From Pseudomonas triticifolii (lineage in GTDB: Bacteria; Pseudomonadota; Gammaproteobacteria; Pseudomonadales; Pseudomonadaceae), in the NCBI RefSeq assembly GCF_014358015.1, contig NZ_JACONV010000017.1, positions 32,355-96,354 of the forward strand: 64,000 nt of DNA, in the 5' to 3' direction. The notes below the pieces were generated by a model that saw only the letters and a program-made list of their open reading frames with translations, searched no databases and was not told the DNA's origin. Below are positions 44,891 through 53,594 of the stretch, one piece after another (the stretch's first letter is position 1; the number at the start of each line of letters is the position of its first letter). Both the position numbers and the translations under genes were made by a program.

Positions 44891-45889
44891 TCATACAGCG
44901 GCCCGCACGGCAACGGTGATGGCCTTGACTCGAATATCATCGAGCCAATGTGTTTCCGGTTCTTTCAAGCCCAGACGCCGTGTGGCGAAAATCCCCGGCA
45001 GATTCACACCGGTCTCCCGCGTGTAGCCAATGCCACCTGAATAACGTGGATTGATTTCCAGCAGATGCGGCATGCCATGCTCGTCATCGCGGGTCTGCAC
45101 GTTGATCAACCCGTCACAGGCAAAATGCTCGGCAGCCCTGACCGCTAGACGCACGGCTTCACTGTCACGCTCGAACGTCTGATTCAGCCCTTGCTTGCGC
45201 CGCCCGACGAACGCCACCGCCTTGCCCTGCTCACACACCATGTCCACCGAACACTCGCTGCCCGCCATATACGGCATCAGCAGCATCGGCGGACGGACGT
45301 CGGACTGGCGATAGGCGTTGAGGTAAGCCTGGAAGGTCGTTTCGCGAGCATCCGGGTTGGCAAACACCCGGAAATCGTCGATTCCCTCCTTGAATCGCCA
45401 GAAGCCATGACCAAAGATCCCGACCGTAGGCTTGATGCAAACCTCGCCGCAAGCCGAAAGCGTGTCATAAGCTGTCTGAAGCTCTTCGGCGTTGCAGGCA
45501 GTCAGGCCCGGAATGCACGCCAGACCGGCCGCCTGCGCCTGAGCGGTAAAGCGGCTCTTGTCGTCGACATCCATAAAGGTCTGCATGGACGTTCCACCGG
45601 TGACCAGGTCGAAGCCTTCAGCAATGAAGCGTTCACGCTGGGCTTCGTATACGCTGCCCACCCGCCCGGCGAGGATGACCTTGACGCCGAGTGTGCGGGC
45701 AGTTTCGATGACCCAGTCGATGCGTTCGTCGTTATCGGCAGGCTCCTGCAAGGCCACGTCGGCCTGCCCGGTGATCTCCGGGCGCAATTGTCGATGAGAG
45801 GCGACAATCTGCACCGAAGCCGGCAAGGCATCACGCGCGCCCATGATCACTTCGCGCTGGCTGGACTGCCCTTCAAGGAACCAAATCAT
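44891..45889 (-). CDS. ATP-grasp ligase
   Basis: A 332-residue ATP-grasp enzyme. The N-terminal pre-ATP-grasp domain ends near 120. VCIKPTVGIFGHGFWRF supplies the ATP-binding lysine and glycine loop, and LLEINPRYSGGIGYTRETGVNLPG is the metal-binding Glu/Asn motif. It would ligate a carboxylate to an amine in the Ter-linked metabolite pathway. It is the first gene of the leftward operon; the promoter must lie in the 119-bp gap to the divergent DUF1523 gene. Confidence 0.88.
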   Translation of the reverse strand: MIWFLEGQSSQREVIMGARDALPASVQIVASHRQLRPEITGQADVALQEPADNDERIDWVIETARTLGVKVILAGRVGSVYEAQRERFIAEGFDLVTGGTSMQTFMDVDDKSRFTAQAQAAGLACIPGLTACNAEELQTAYDTLSACGEVCIKPTVGIFGHGFWRFKEGIDDFRVFANPDARETTFQAYLNAYRQSDVRPPMLLMPYMAGSECSVDMVCEQGKAVAFVGRRKQGLNQTFERDSEAVRLAVRAAEHFACDGLINVQTRDDEHGMPHLLEINPRYSGGIGYTRETGVNLPGIFATRRLGLKEPETHWLDDIRVKAITVAVRAAV

Positions 45890-46008
45890 GTGAATCTCCG
45901 GAAGACAAGCCCGCCTCAGACGGCCTTGTCGAATTTTGTAATAACTGTTTTGCTTCGAAATGTTCGGATTAAGGCAAAGTCACGCAATTTTAAACAGAGG
46001 ACGCTGGT

Positions 46009-46554
46009 ATGAAGTGGCTTAAAAGGTCGATTGGGCTTGTGGTGTTCGTGGCGTTCGGGATCGGCGCATTAAGCCTCTATTACGTCATGCCGCGCCATGA
46101 TGTCGTGATGATCACCGGGGTGGAAGTCAAAAGAATGGACGCCGACGGCGTGATCAACGCCGAAAACCCGGCTGACGGTCCGACCCGTGACGTGTATTTC
46201 ATCAACACCGAGCACCCGGACAACAAGAGCGTGGTGGTGTATCGCAACGAAGACACCGGCTGGAGCTTCCCGTGGTACTTCAAGTTCGACTCCGCCGACA
46301 TCCAGGCCAAGGCGCAGGGCTATTCCCGCGACTCGCAGCAACTGGCGCTCATCCGCTACTACGGCTGGCGCATCCAGATCCTCTCGATGTTCCCCAACGT
46401 GACCCAGATCGAAGCCGTGACCACCCGTGACCAACCCTTCCCGGTGTTCAACGCGATCTTCTTCGGCGTCCTGACCTTGCTGCTGGTTTTAATTGTGGTC
46501 GTAATCCGCCGCCGCTTTCGCAGACAACCCCGCGTGGACCAGGTGGTGCGGTAA
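46009..46554 (+). CDS. DUF1523 family membrane protein
   Basis: A 181-residue protein with an N-terminal membrane helix (about 8-27) and a C-terminal one (about 147-168), the region between probably periplasmic. RDVYFINTEHP, WSFPWYFKFDSADIQAKAQ and YYGWRIQILSMFPNV are conserved in DUF1523. Function is unknown. It is divergent from the ter operon and ends at a strong terminator that formerly also served tRNA-Thr. Confidence 0.85.
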   Translation: MKWLKRSIGLVVFVAFGIGALSLYYVMPRHDVVMITGVEVKRMDADGVINAENPADGPTRDVYFINTEHPDNKSVVVYRNEDTGWSFPWYFKFDSADIQAKAQGYSRDSQQLALIRYYGWRIQILSMFPNVTQIEAVTTRDQPFPVFNAIFFGVLTLLLVLIVVVIRRRFRRQPRVDQVVR

Positions 46555-46576
46555 GGCCGAGGCTTAACCCGAAACG

Positions 46577-46610
46577 AAAAAATCCCGATCAGCGATGATC
46601 GGGATTTTTT
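46577..46610. terminator. Bidirectional terminator beside the left att site
   Basis: A 14-bp perfect stem, 46577-46590 pairing with 46597-46610, has a 6-nt loop and A/T runs at both ends. It ends the DUF1523 transcript. It lies only 6 bp from the left att copy, so before island insertion it was probably also the tRNA-Thr terminator. Confidence 0.9.
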
Positions 46611-46616
46611 GTTTCT

Positions 46617-46638
46617 GGTGCCGAAAACAGGAATCGAA
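46617..46638. repeat. Left att copy (tRNA-Thr 3' end fragment)
   Basis: 22 bp beginning GGTGCCGAAAACAGG, identical to the 3' end of the tRNA-Thr gene at 58416-58437. It is preceded by T, so on the minus strand it ends in ACCA, the genuine tRNA 3' end. Confidence 0.9.
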
Positions 46639-46691
46639 TATAATCATAATAACCTAATAGAACATGAACATTCATTGCCGCGCCCCTACAA

Positions 46692-46713
46692 AAAGGTACT
46701 CATATGGGTACTC
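46692..46713. promoter_or_regulatory. Left integrase arm-type repeats
   Basis: GGTACTC occurs at 46695-46701 and 46707-46713, exactly 12 bp apart. The same pair with the same spacing is found at the right end near the integrase gene. They look like arm-type binding sites for the integrase or its excisionase. The 300 bases that follow, to about 47020, show no convincing gene. Confidence 0.6.
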
Positions 46714-47073
46714 GTATCCTGGCCGCCTTCCTCGACGCCCACATAGCTCTGCGTCCCATAACATAAATAGACAGACTCGTTATGGATCAAAACAACCATT
46801 GGCACCGTACAAGTGTGACGCCCACCCCACAAAGACTCTTGGGATCAAGCCGTGACCCGCGAAACGCGGACACCGCTGGTAACTACGCGCTAGCTCTCGA
46901 GCGGCCGTCGATCCTTGCTGCGAGTCACAGGTTGGGCCATTATCAGTTCAGACCTAGCTTGGGCGCTCGTAGGTATGAATATGGCCGGTTGCCCCAGCTC
47001 CTTTCGGAACAGAGAAAAATATGAGCAGTTATATCTTCAGCAGCATTGTGCCAAGCGCGGAAATTGAGGGATT

Positions 47074-49026
47074 TTGCATCAGCTAGCCGATTGGTGTGCC
47101 GGAAATTACGTACAGTGCTACATTATTGATAAACCGCTTATAGAGATTAAAGGCAGTTACGACTCAGATAACTGCTTCGCCATATTGATCCCCAAGCGGA
47201 AAATTGTTTTCGTAAGTTCCAATGGCAACGACAGCGATTTATCAGACTATGCGGATGACTTCGTTGAAGACATTGGCTACATCTCAACAAAATTTAACTA
47301 CAAAGACAAAATCGGCCGACCAAAGCGATGGCAGGAGTCTTTAACTTCTCAGCAGCTGCATGCTGAAAAACTTTCAATAGAGCAATACCTTGAAGCGTCG
47401 GAACTGACAAACGCAGAAGAGCAAAGACTGTCAGAACTGCTTGTGTCGTTGGCTACTGGTAGCATTAACGATATCGAGCGGGTGGGAGTGGATGTTCCTG
47501 AAAACGACCTAGATCGAATCAAGCGTAATATTTTGCTTTTTGATGGCGATCAGACACGCTTCGTCTATCAAGACTTAAAGCAAAAAGAGGTTAGGATACA
47601 AGGCCTTTCTGGTACGGGTAAAACAGAGCTCTTGCTCCATAAGTTAAAAGAGCTCTACGTCGCTGATGATATTTCAAGAATTGCAATTACGTGCCACAAT
47701 AAGATTTTGGCAGCCAACCTTCGTGCAAGGATTCCAAAATTCTTTAACTTCATGAAGGTTGAACAGCAGATTGAATGGAATCAAAGGCTCCTCTGCGTCC
47801 ATGCGTGGGGCTCATCAGGCCAGCCGTATTCTGGAGCATATGCAGCCATTTGTAGTGCGTATGATATCCCTTGCCATCCGTGGTCCAGATCCATGGATTT
47901 CGATCGAGCCTGCACACTGTCGTTAGAAGCCTTGAAAGCTAAAGGTGGTACTGATGGTGTCTATGCATTCGATTATATGCTAGTTGATGAAAGCCAAGAC
48001 TTCCCCGAAAGCTTTTTTGAACTTTGTGAAATAGCGACAAAAAATTCGCTATTCATTGCGGGAGACATTTTTCAAAGTATTTTTGACGAAAGAAAGGGGG
48101 CTGGCACCAAGGCAGAGTTCACTCTTAGTAAGTGTTACAGAACAGCACCAACTACGCTAATGTTTGCTCAGGCACTAGCAATGGGGTACTTCGAAGACCG
48201 GAAATTAAATTGGCTAGACAATGATGACTTGGATGCTTGCGGCTATCAAAGTTCCACCGACCTCAATACTGGTGAGTTGATTCTAAAACGCGAGCCTATT
48301 AGCAGATTTGAGGACATATCTCAAGAGAGCAGAAGCGTAGATTTAATACGCTTGAATGGAGAATATCGTCAGCAATGCTGTCTACGTATAATTGAATGCA
48401 TTAGAGATATCAAGAAGCAATACTCTAACGTAACAGCAAATGATGTCGGAATTATCATGATCGATAGAAGCAAATCGATCTATGAGATGTCTGACATGCT
48501 GGCCCAACTTATTCCTAGGGAAATTGGTTGGCCGGTCAATAAGGCTTATGAGTCTGGAAACCCAAGCAAGGACGGCGAACTATTCCTTAGTAATACCAAC
48601 CATGTAAAGGGCTTGGAATTCCCGTTTGTCATTTGCGTGACATCTCATCTTTCGGAGTCATTCAATCATAGAAATGCGCTTTATATGGCAATAACTAGAT
48701 CCTTCTTAAAAACGTATTTTCTAGTTCCCAATGGGATCATGAACCCGACCCTTGACAAGATTCAAGCAGGGCTCGAAAAGATTGCTAAAGATGGTGTGTT
48801 ACGAGTAATGCCTCCGCCTGCAAGTGAACAAGAGCAAATTAGAGCCTCAGTGAAGTGGCATGGCAGGTTGAAATCTTTTGATGATCTCGCTCTAGACATT
48901 CTCTCGGAGCTGGGGACTTCTGAGTCTCAAAGCGTTCGTTATCTCAGCGCGATGAAATCTTTACTCGATCCTGATGCATCGAAGGCTGAAATCCAAAAGC
49001 TCGCGCGAAAGCTCACATCGGAATAG
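47074..49026 (+). CDS. UvrD-like superfamily 1 helicase, N-terminus frameshifted
   Basis: The long frame (650 residues from TTG 47074) has Walker A GLSGTGKTELLL, Walker B MLVDESQDFPE, motif III LFIAGDIFQSIF, motif IV SKCYRTAPTTLMF, motif V NHVKGLEFPFVICV and motif VI ALYMAITRSFLKTYF. This is a complete SF1/UvrD motor with an extra N-terminal domain of about 170 residues. The TTG has no usable ribosome site. An ATG at 47021 in another frame encodes MSSYIFSSIVPSAEIEGF and ends just where this frame begins, so one missing T at 47072-47075 would join them. It is cotranscribed with the next gene (6-bp gap). Helicases of this kind are common in anti-phage systems. Confidence 0.85.
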   Translation: MHQLADWCAGNYVQCYIIDKPLIEIKGSYDSDNCFAILIPKRKIVFVSSNGNDSDLSDYADDFVEDIGYISTKFNYKDKIGRPKRWQESLTSQQLHAEKLSIEQYLEASELTNAEEQRLSELLVSLATGSINDIERVGVDVPENDLDRIKRNILLFDGDQTRFVYQDLKQKEVRIQGLSGTGKTELLLHKLKELYVADDISRIAITCHNKILAANLRARIPKFFNFMKVEQQIEWNQRLLCVHAWGSSGQPYSGAYAAICSAYDIPCHPWSRSMDFDRACTLSLEALKAKGGTDGVYAFDYMLVDESQDFPESFFELCEIATKNSLFIAGDIFQSIFDERKGAGTKAEFTLSKCYRTAPTTLMFAQALAMGYFEDRKLNWLDNDDLDACGYQSSTDLNTGELILKREPISRFEDISQESRSVDLIRLNGEYRQQCCLRIIECIRDIKKQYSNVTANDVGIIMIDRSKSIYEMSDMLAQLIPREIGWPVNKAYESGNPSKDGELFLSNTNHVKGLEFPFVICVTSHLSESFNHRNALYMAITRSFLKTYFLVPNGIMNPTLDKIQAGLEKIAKDGVLRVMPPPASEQEQIRASVKWHGRLKSFDDLALDILSELGTSESQSVRYLSAMKSLLDPDASKAEIQKLARKLTSE

Positions 49027-49032
49027 TGCTGA

Positions 49033-49680
49033 ATGACGGTTAATATTTTCAAGGTAGATCAATATCAAGCGGTATCGTTTACCAAAGCAATACGCAGCAG
49101 GTTTGATATTCTGCGATTGTGGATGGACTCTATCAAAGTAATAATAAACTACTTCCCACCTTCGGAAGAAATCACTGCCGCAGAGATCCATATCCACAGT
49201 TCTAGAATGAGCAGACTATTTTATTCTAGTAGCACAAAAACATTTTCAATTTCGTTTCCTTTCAGAATTGAAACTAATGAAGGCCTATTCACTGTCAAAA
49301 CCGCATCAGGAATTGACATCGACAGTAGGCTCTCATCCGACATACTACTCATAGCATCACTTCTTAAAGATAATGGACTAGTTAACGAATGGGCATTAGC
49401 CGAACATTTTGAAAGTCAAGGAGAAGCAGCTTCAGAGTTTTGGCCTGTGCTTTCTGAGTTACTGGGTGCAGAAGACGGTTATTTGCGCTTCGACCATGAC
49501 CCTGACCCCAAAAGATTGAAAGGCCACATACATCCATTAGATCATGCAGACCTTTTCTACACTAACGGAGCTAGTTTCAAAATTGGTTTACACAAAAAAC
49601 TAGCCCTTAATGAAATTGTTGACATTCTCAACCGAGAAACCGATTGCCATTATCTCGCTAAACTGACGAAACCGAAGTAG
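49033..49680 (+). CDS. Unknown helicase-partner protein
   Basis: I do not recognise this 215-residue protein. It is soluble with no signal peptide. The N-terminal half has alternating beta-like segments (IKVIINYFPPS, FSISFPFRIET), and the C-terminal half has HIHPLDHADLFYTNGASFKIGL, a histidine/aspartate-rich stretch that could be catalytic or metal-binding. Its 6-bp distance from the helicase gene and similar AT-rich composition argue for a two-gene system. A DUF2290-type domain is a possibility to test, not a call. Confidence 0.75.
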   Translation: MTVNIFKVDQYQAVSFTKAIRSRFDILRLWMDSIKVIINYFPPSEEITAAEIHIHSSRMSRLFYSSSTKTFSISFPFRIETNEGLFTVKTASGIDIDSRLSSDILLIASLLKDNGLVNEWALAEHFESQGEAASEFWPVLSELLGAEDGYLRFDHDPDPKRLKGHIHPLDHADLFYTNGASFKIGLHKKLALNEIVDILNRETDCHYLAKLTKPK

Positions 49681-49869
49681 CGCGCTTTCCGGTGCGCAAT
49701 GGCCGTTAAAATATACTGGAGCCCCCAAAGGCAAATCTGACCAAAAAGGCAGCAACTATTACCGCACTTGTTCCTGATGGACGTAGATCGACCTACACCT
49801 ATTCCAGTCAGGCAAAGGCTGCCAGCCTAAGCCTGAGAAAGTCGATCAATGGGCAGAGTGCAACTGATG

Positions 49870-50688
49870 CTACGGGTTACCAGCTATCTTGCGAGCATAA
49901 TCACGATCACTGAGATCTTTCTTCGGGTCAGCCTTAGCCCAAACTGTCGGTTTATCACAGGTCGTGCAGGTCAGTACCTTTTTGTCAGCGCTTAGGGAGT
50001 AAAGCTTCGCGCTGGAGCCTGCACCGATCTTCAAAGCGGTGTCTGTGACCTCAAAGCCTGGGGTTTCATACCCGAGGCGATCCATTGTCTCAAACTTAAA
50101 CGACCAAATCCTGACCTGCTTCACACGCCAGATTCCCATGATAGTCAAAGGATCGGATTTCGTAGTCCGCTGATAGACCCAATCGCCTTCGAACGGGGCC
50201 AGCTTCTGAGCCTCTAAATCCCGACGCCCCTTCTCCAAGGCTTCTTTCTGCATTTTCTCCAGCGCCGCATTCAACGCCTCTTCGTCCTTGCGAGCCTGGT
50301 CTTTGAGCAACTTATCTACGTCATACGGTCCTTCGGGATCATATTTCCAGAGAAGTTCATCTGCCTTCATGCCAACGACTTTGCAATTGAGACAGTCAAG
50401 GCTTCGTTCATCGACGTTACGCTTCATCACGAGACGTGTGGAGCTATTCATGTCATCAAGAAAAAGTTTTCCCCCGCTTACCGACATCTTCAATTTGCTC
50501 AGTGGCTTGATACCGGATTTTCCAAAATCTCCGAATAACTCTGCTTTATCACCATGAATATTAAGAACCATGACTCCCTTCATACCCGAATCATGGAATC
50601 GATAAGCCCCTGTAAAATCCTCACCGCCACAGCCAGAGAGGGCCGTCCCGAAAGCAGTGACTGCTGCAAATTTAAATAGCGTGCGCAT
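49870..50688 (-). CDS. Hypothetical lipoprotein
   Basis: A 272-residue protein from ATG 50688 with AGGGAAG upstream. MRTLFKFAAVTAFGTALSGC is a lipoprotein signal with lipobox LSGC (Cys20). Two related beta-rich modules, each with a Cys-x-x-Cys (DCLNCKVV and TCTTCDKP), flank a charged helical stretch (LLKDQARKDEEALNAALEKM, about 130-160). The modules end in similar phrases (DELLWKYDP, KPTVWAKADP), suggesting an internal duplication. No function can be assigned. It lies opposite to the helicase pair. Confidence 0.75.
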   Translation of the reverse strand: MRTLFKFAAVTAFGTALSGCGGEDFTGAYRFHDSGMKGVMVLNIHGDKAELFGDFGKSGIKPLSKLKMSVSGGKLFLDDMNSSTRLVMKRNVDERSLDCLNCKVVGMKADELLWKYDPEGPYDVDKLLKDQARKDEEALNAALEKMQKEALEKGRRDLEAQKLAPFEGDWVYQRTTKSDPLTIMGIWRVKQVRIWSFKFETMDRLGYETPGFEVTDTALKIGAGSSAKLYSLSADKKVLTCTTCDKPTVWAKADPKKDLSDRDYARKIAGNP

Positions 50689-50760
50689 AACATTCTTCCC
50701 TTGATTTCTATCCACTAACAGCAAAGCACCCACAGAGCGATATCACTTTAACATCACCCG

Positions 50761-50964
50761 CTACGCTAGGCTGACGTGATTGAGCTGCTCGATGAAGAGC
50801 TCGGCGCGAAATTCGTCCAGCAGCACCAGAATCGGCATCCGATACAAACGCAGAACGTTGCCTTCTCTAGCAATGATTACAGGCCGCACCAACGAGAGCG
50901 ACCATCTCATAGCTGGAAACAGGCAGCTAACGATCATCAGTTCGTCCAGATCCGCCCCCATCAT
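50761..50964 (-). CDS. Small hypothetical protein (67 aa)
   Basis: A 67-residue frame starting ATGATG at 50964, overlapping the stop of the small membrane ORF upstream by 4 bp. Composition is hydrophobic with acidic patches (MPILVLLDEFRAELFIEQL). No family is recognised. The 4-bp overlap and shared direction support coupling with the membrane ORF. Confidence 0.4.
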   Translation of the reverse strand: MMGADLDELMIVSCLFPAMRWSLSLVRPVIIAREGNVLRLYRMPILVLLDEFRAELFIEQLNHVSLA

Positions 50965-51119
50965 CGATTACGCTCCCTTCGCTCTAGCCATTCCGCTGAG
51001 AGCCACAGCCCAACCCCCAAACCTCCAAGCACCCAAACCGACCACAGCGGCACTAGGCGATGAGAGCCCAGCCAGAAGCCTATAGCAGCGAGGACAACAC
51101 CAACTAAAACTCTCTTCAT
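50961..51119 (-). CDS. Small membrane protein (52 aa)
   Basis: MKRVLVGVVLAAIGFWLGSH begins a 52-residue protein with two hydrophobic segments (4-18 and 25-41) and a basic C-terminus (WLERRERNR). A near-perfect ribosome site GGAGGTG lies 6 bp before the ATG at 51119. It resembles small inner-membrane proteins of mobile elements, but no family is named. Confidence 0.6.
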   Translation of the reverse strand: MKRVLVGVVLAAIGFWLGSHRLVPLWSVWVLGGLGVGLWLSAEWLERRERNR

Positions 51120-51664
51120 GTAGCACCTCCAGTCATGTGAGCGATAACGCTAAACCATGACCGCCCTGTGTCATCGGGCCCTCACAAAAAATCGTCGGTT
51201 CCTAAATTAGGATTTGGGTGCGCCGCGCCAAGGAATAGAAGCGAGTCGGGGCTGCCGCCCAAACGGTGTGACAATCACGGACTGTTATTTTCGGGCTTTT
51301 GAAGGTCTCCAATAGACGGGAAATCCATGACTAGCGGTGGCGACGAAATCTTTGGCTATTCTCATTACTCAGGTAGTGGCGGCACAGCTCTGCGCAGGGC
51401 GCTCGATAGCATCGAGATTGCGCAGCTCTATTACTCGGCACGCGGCTCGCATCTAGGGGGGGTTAAATGATGGGTCGTGCTGGCGCGCCCTACCATAGGT
51501 AGCGTCATCGCCAGCACCGAAACGATCGACGCCGTTCCTCTTACCCGAAAACTTACTATGAAGAGCTGTTTCTAGTATAGCGATACAGTCAGCCACTTTG
51601 GCAGCTCGTCAAATGCTCTGGCACTGGTAACCCCAAAAAGTGACTTAAACTTTTCGGCCATTCT
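51120..51664. other. Gene-poor stretch with one possible 47-aa ORF
   Basis: About 545 bases with little coding signal. The only candidate is 51327-51470 (+), 47 residues, MTSGGDEIFGYSHYSGSGG..., ending TGA; its ribosome site (GACGGG) is weak. The rest shows no recognisable gene and may contain promoters or decayed sequence. Confidence 0.35.
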
Positions 51665-52165
51665 CTAGCCGACGCTTGACGCGACTGTTTCTTTCAGCAG
51701 CATCATCTCACCCTGAAGATCACACATCTGTTCGGCCAGCATTGCCAGCTTAGCTTCTAAAATGTAAACCCTATTCGGTGTTGTTAATTCTATATCATAT
51801 ACTCTTGGAACTTCAGAAACCTCGACAGAACGCAACAGAATATAATTTTTCTCTACCTGATCTACCACATAGATCAAACGTCCTGGATCATTAGCTAAGC
51901 CAAATACCAAATACACTCCCCTTGCTACGCCACTAACATCAATTTTTCTCCCATTATCTGCACTAGGCAAAAAAATCGGAAATACGATTTTTTTTCCGCG
52001 CCGATATGTGATCCCACACCATAGTTTTTTTTGGCTGAACGCTGAAACGTTAACAACATATGGATTTTCAATATAACCTTCATCGTCTATAGGTGCCGTA
52101 TACAAAATCAAAAACCCGGGTGTGAGTAGTTTTATCAGCCTAGGCGCATGGAGCTTCCATATCAA
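51665..52165 (-). CDS. Hypothetical protein with C-terminal coiled coil
   Basis: A 166-residue frame whose only in-frame start is TTG 52165; no clear ribosome site is visible, so the N-terminus is uncertain and the gene may be truncated. The middle is beta-rich (VYLVFGLANDPGRLIYVVDQVEKNYILL). The last 35 residues (YILEAKLAMLAEQMCDLQGEMMLLKE) form a likely coiled coil. I do not recognise a family. Composition is AT-rich compared with core genes. Confidence 0.5.
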   Translation of the reverse strand: MIWKLHAPRLIKLLTPGFLILYTAPIDDEGYIENPYVVNVSAFSQKKLWCGITYRRGKKIVFPIFLPSADNGRKIDVSGVARGVYLVFGLANDPGRLIYVVDQVEKNYILLRSVEVSEVPRVYDIELTTPNRVYILEAKLAMLAEQMCDLQGEMMLLKETVASSVG

Positions 52166-52256
52166 CCGAACTGGATGTAGTTACTGGGGGCGGGGGCGGG
52201 ATGACACAAAATGTCCTGAGATACTATAGCCGCCTTCACAACAGGACACCAAGGTC

Positions 52257-52997
52257 ATGAGCGACAGGTCAGATCAGGAAGATTCTCTAATTTCCGGCGT
52301 TGTACGCAGTTTCATGCCCGAAAAGGGGTTTGGATTCATTCAGGGAGATGACGGACGTAGCTATTTTGTACACAGTAAAAGCGTTGAGGGTGGGGAGCTT
52401 TTTGATGGTCAGTCCGTAGTATTTGAGGGCCAGCCAGGTCCGAAAGGGTACAGGGCACTGAGGGTCAAACCTGGAGAACGCCCGCAACCACCAGGCCTTG
52501 CCTATGAATCCCCGAATCGTTTTATCTGGACAAGGGATTCTACCGCACGCGGGTTCGAAATAATTTTCAATCTAGGCAGTGGCTACGCAGAGTCCAATAG
52601 TCCAAATGAAGCTCGATCTCTTCTGGAGAAAGCAAGCGCAGCCCGTGGCGGCAATGCTGTACTGAACGTTCAACTCATGAAGTACAGCCGCAGCGACGGC
52701 TGCTCAAATTACCGCTACACCGTGCACCGCTTCACCGGGGATTATGCGAATGTGCAGAAAATCGTCAGTACCTCAGATCAGGAGTGGATCGCGAACTCGA
52801 TTCATTGGGAACAGGAATTCTTGGCTAGGATAGATAATCAAGCCTCCCAGCCAGCTACCCCTGATGCAGAAACTACCAGGCTGGTCCCGCCAGGTGCAGT
52901 CAAACATGTTGCGGTTATGCTGCTGAGTTGGACGCTCACTTTGATGAAAATTCTAGGCTTCACCCTCCTCGCCTTAGCGAAGCTGTTGCGGCGCTAG
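52257..52997 (+). CDS. Cold-shock domain protein with C-terminal membrane helix
   Basis: A 246-residue protein. Residues 11-70 are a cold-shock/OB fold (SGVVRSFMPEKGFGFIQGDDGRSYFVHSKSVEG), with RNP1-like GFGFI and RNP2-like YFVHS. A central alpha/beta region follows (ARSLLEKASAARGGNAVLNVQLMKY), resembling small DUF4156/heavy-metal-binding-like modules. The C-terminus ends in a hydrophobic helix (HVAVMLLSWTLTLMKILGFTLLALAKLL). A membrane-tethered nucleic-acid-binding protein is unusual. Function unknown. Confidence 0.75.
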   Translation: MSDRSDQEDSLISGVVRSFMPEKGFGFIQGDDGRSYFVHSKSVEGGELFDGQSVVFEGQPGPKGYRALRVKPGERPQPPGLAYESPNRFIWTRDSTARGFEIIFNLGSGYAESNSPNEARSLLEKASAARGGNAVLNVQLMKYSRSDGCSNYRYTVHRFTGDYANVQKIVSTSDQEWIANSIHWEQEFLARIDNQASQPATPDAETTRLVPPGAVKHVAVMLLSWTLTLMKILGFTLLALAKLLRR

Positions 52998-53118
52998 ACG
53001 CTACCACTCACTCTTTTTGCGCGCTGAAAACAAGACCCAACTTCAGCCAGTGAACCCACTGCCTACCCGTATTGTGGGAACCGTTGAATGCCCTCATATC
53101 AATGGCGATGACGCTTAT

Positions 53119-53165
53119 GTGCCCGCTATGTAACGCGCCTAGATGGCGCTTTACATAGCGGGCAC
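53119..53165. repeat. Large interrupted palindrome
   Basis: GTGCCCGCTATGTAA (53119-53133) is the exact reverse complement of 53151-53165. Inside it GCGCC and GGCGC form a further 5-bp arm around TAGAT. The whole 47 bp folds into one long hairpin with a single mismatch. There is no T-run, so it is not a standard terminator. It lies in the 645-bp gap 52998-53643, which has no other clear gene. Confidence 0.85.
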
Positions 53166-53498
53166 ACTCGACACATCTAATTTCGCGCAACAAATACAAC
53201 GCAGCGTCATTGCGTTGTCGGCCTATGTCCATTTTTCGTATGCTGACAAGGCACCTAACCGCACTGTCCGGCAGTCTCGCTACCCGTGTTCTCATGGGGC
53301 GAGACATTGGCAGAAAGCTCTGCCCGCGCCATCGCAGGCAGATGCCCATCGGTTACACCTGCGCCATCGCGTGTGTGGCTGACCTAACCCCGACCGACGT
53401 GTCGGAGCCATCCACCACCATTTGGGGAGAGACAAGACAAACCAGCGTCGTCAGCCAGACTAAATGGCAACCGCACCTGAGCGAGTAATCAGGAACCC

Positions 53499-53594
53499 AC
53501 TCGGAGACTCCGAGTAGGCGTGAACAGTCCCAGCCTGCATCTGATGCGAAGGGGGGCGAACAGGCACACAACGAACCATCTATGGATGGTGTGT
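53499..53594. other. Structured leader upstream of the recombinase pair
   Basis: Two further hairpins: ACTCGGA/TCCGAGT (53499-53515, 3-nt loop), and ACCATC-tatg-GATGGT (53575-53590) flanked by CACAC and GTGT. They lie 50-150 bp before the HTH-recombinase operon. They could be an untranslated structured RNA, a recombination site, or regulatory elements. Confidence 0.4.

Noticed and set aside
46639..47020. Short frames between the left att site and the helicase (63 and 80 codons)
   Set aside because: No ribosome sites, odd composition and no family features.
53008..53349. Overlapping 79-113-codon frames on both strands around the 53119 palindrome
   Set aside because: They read through the palindrome, overlap each other in several frames, and have no clear start signals.
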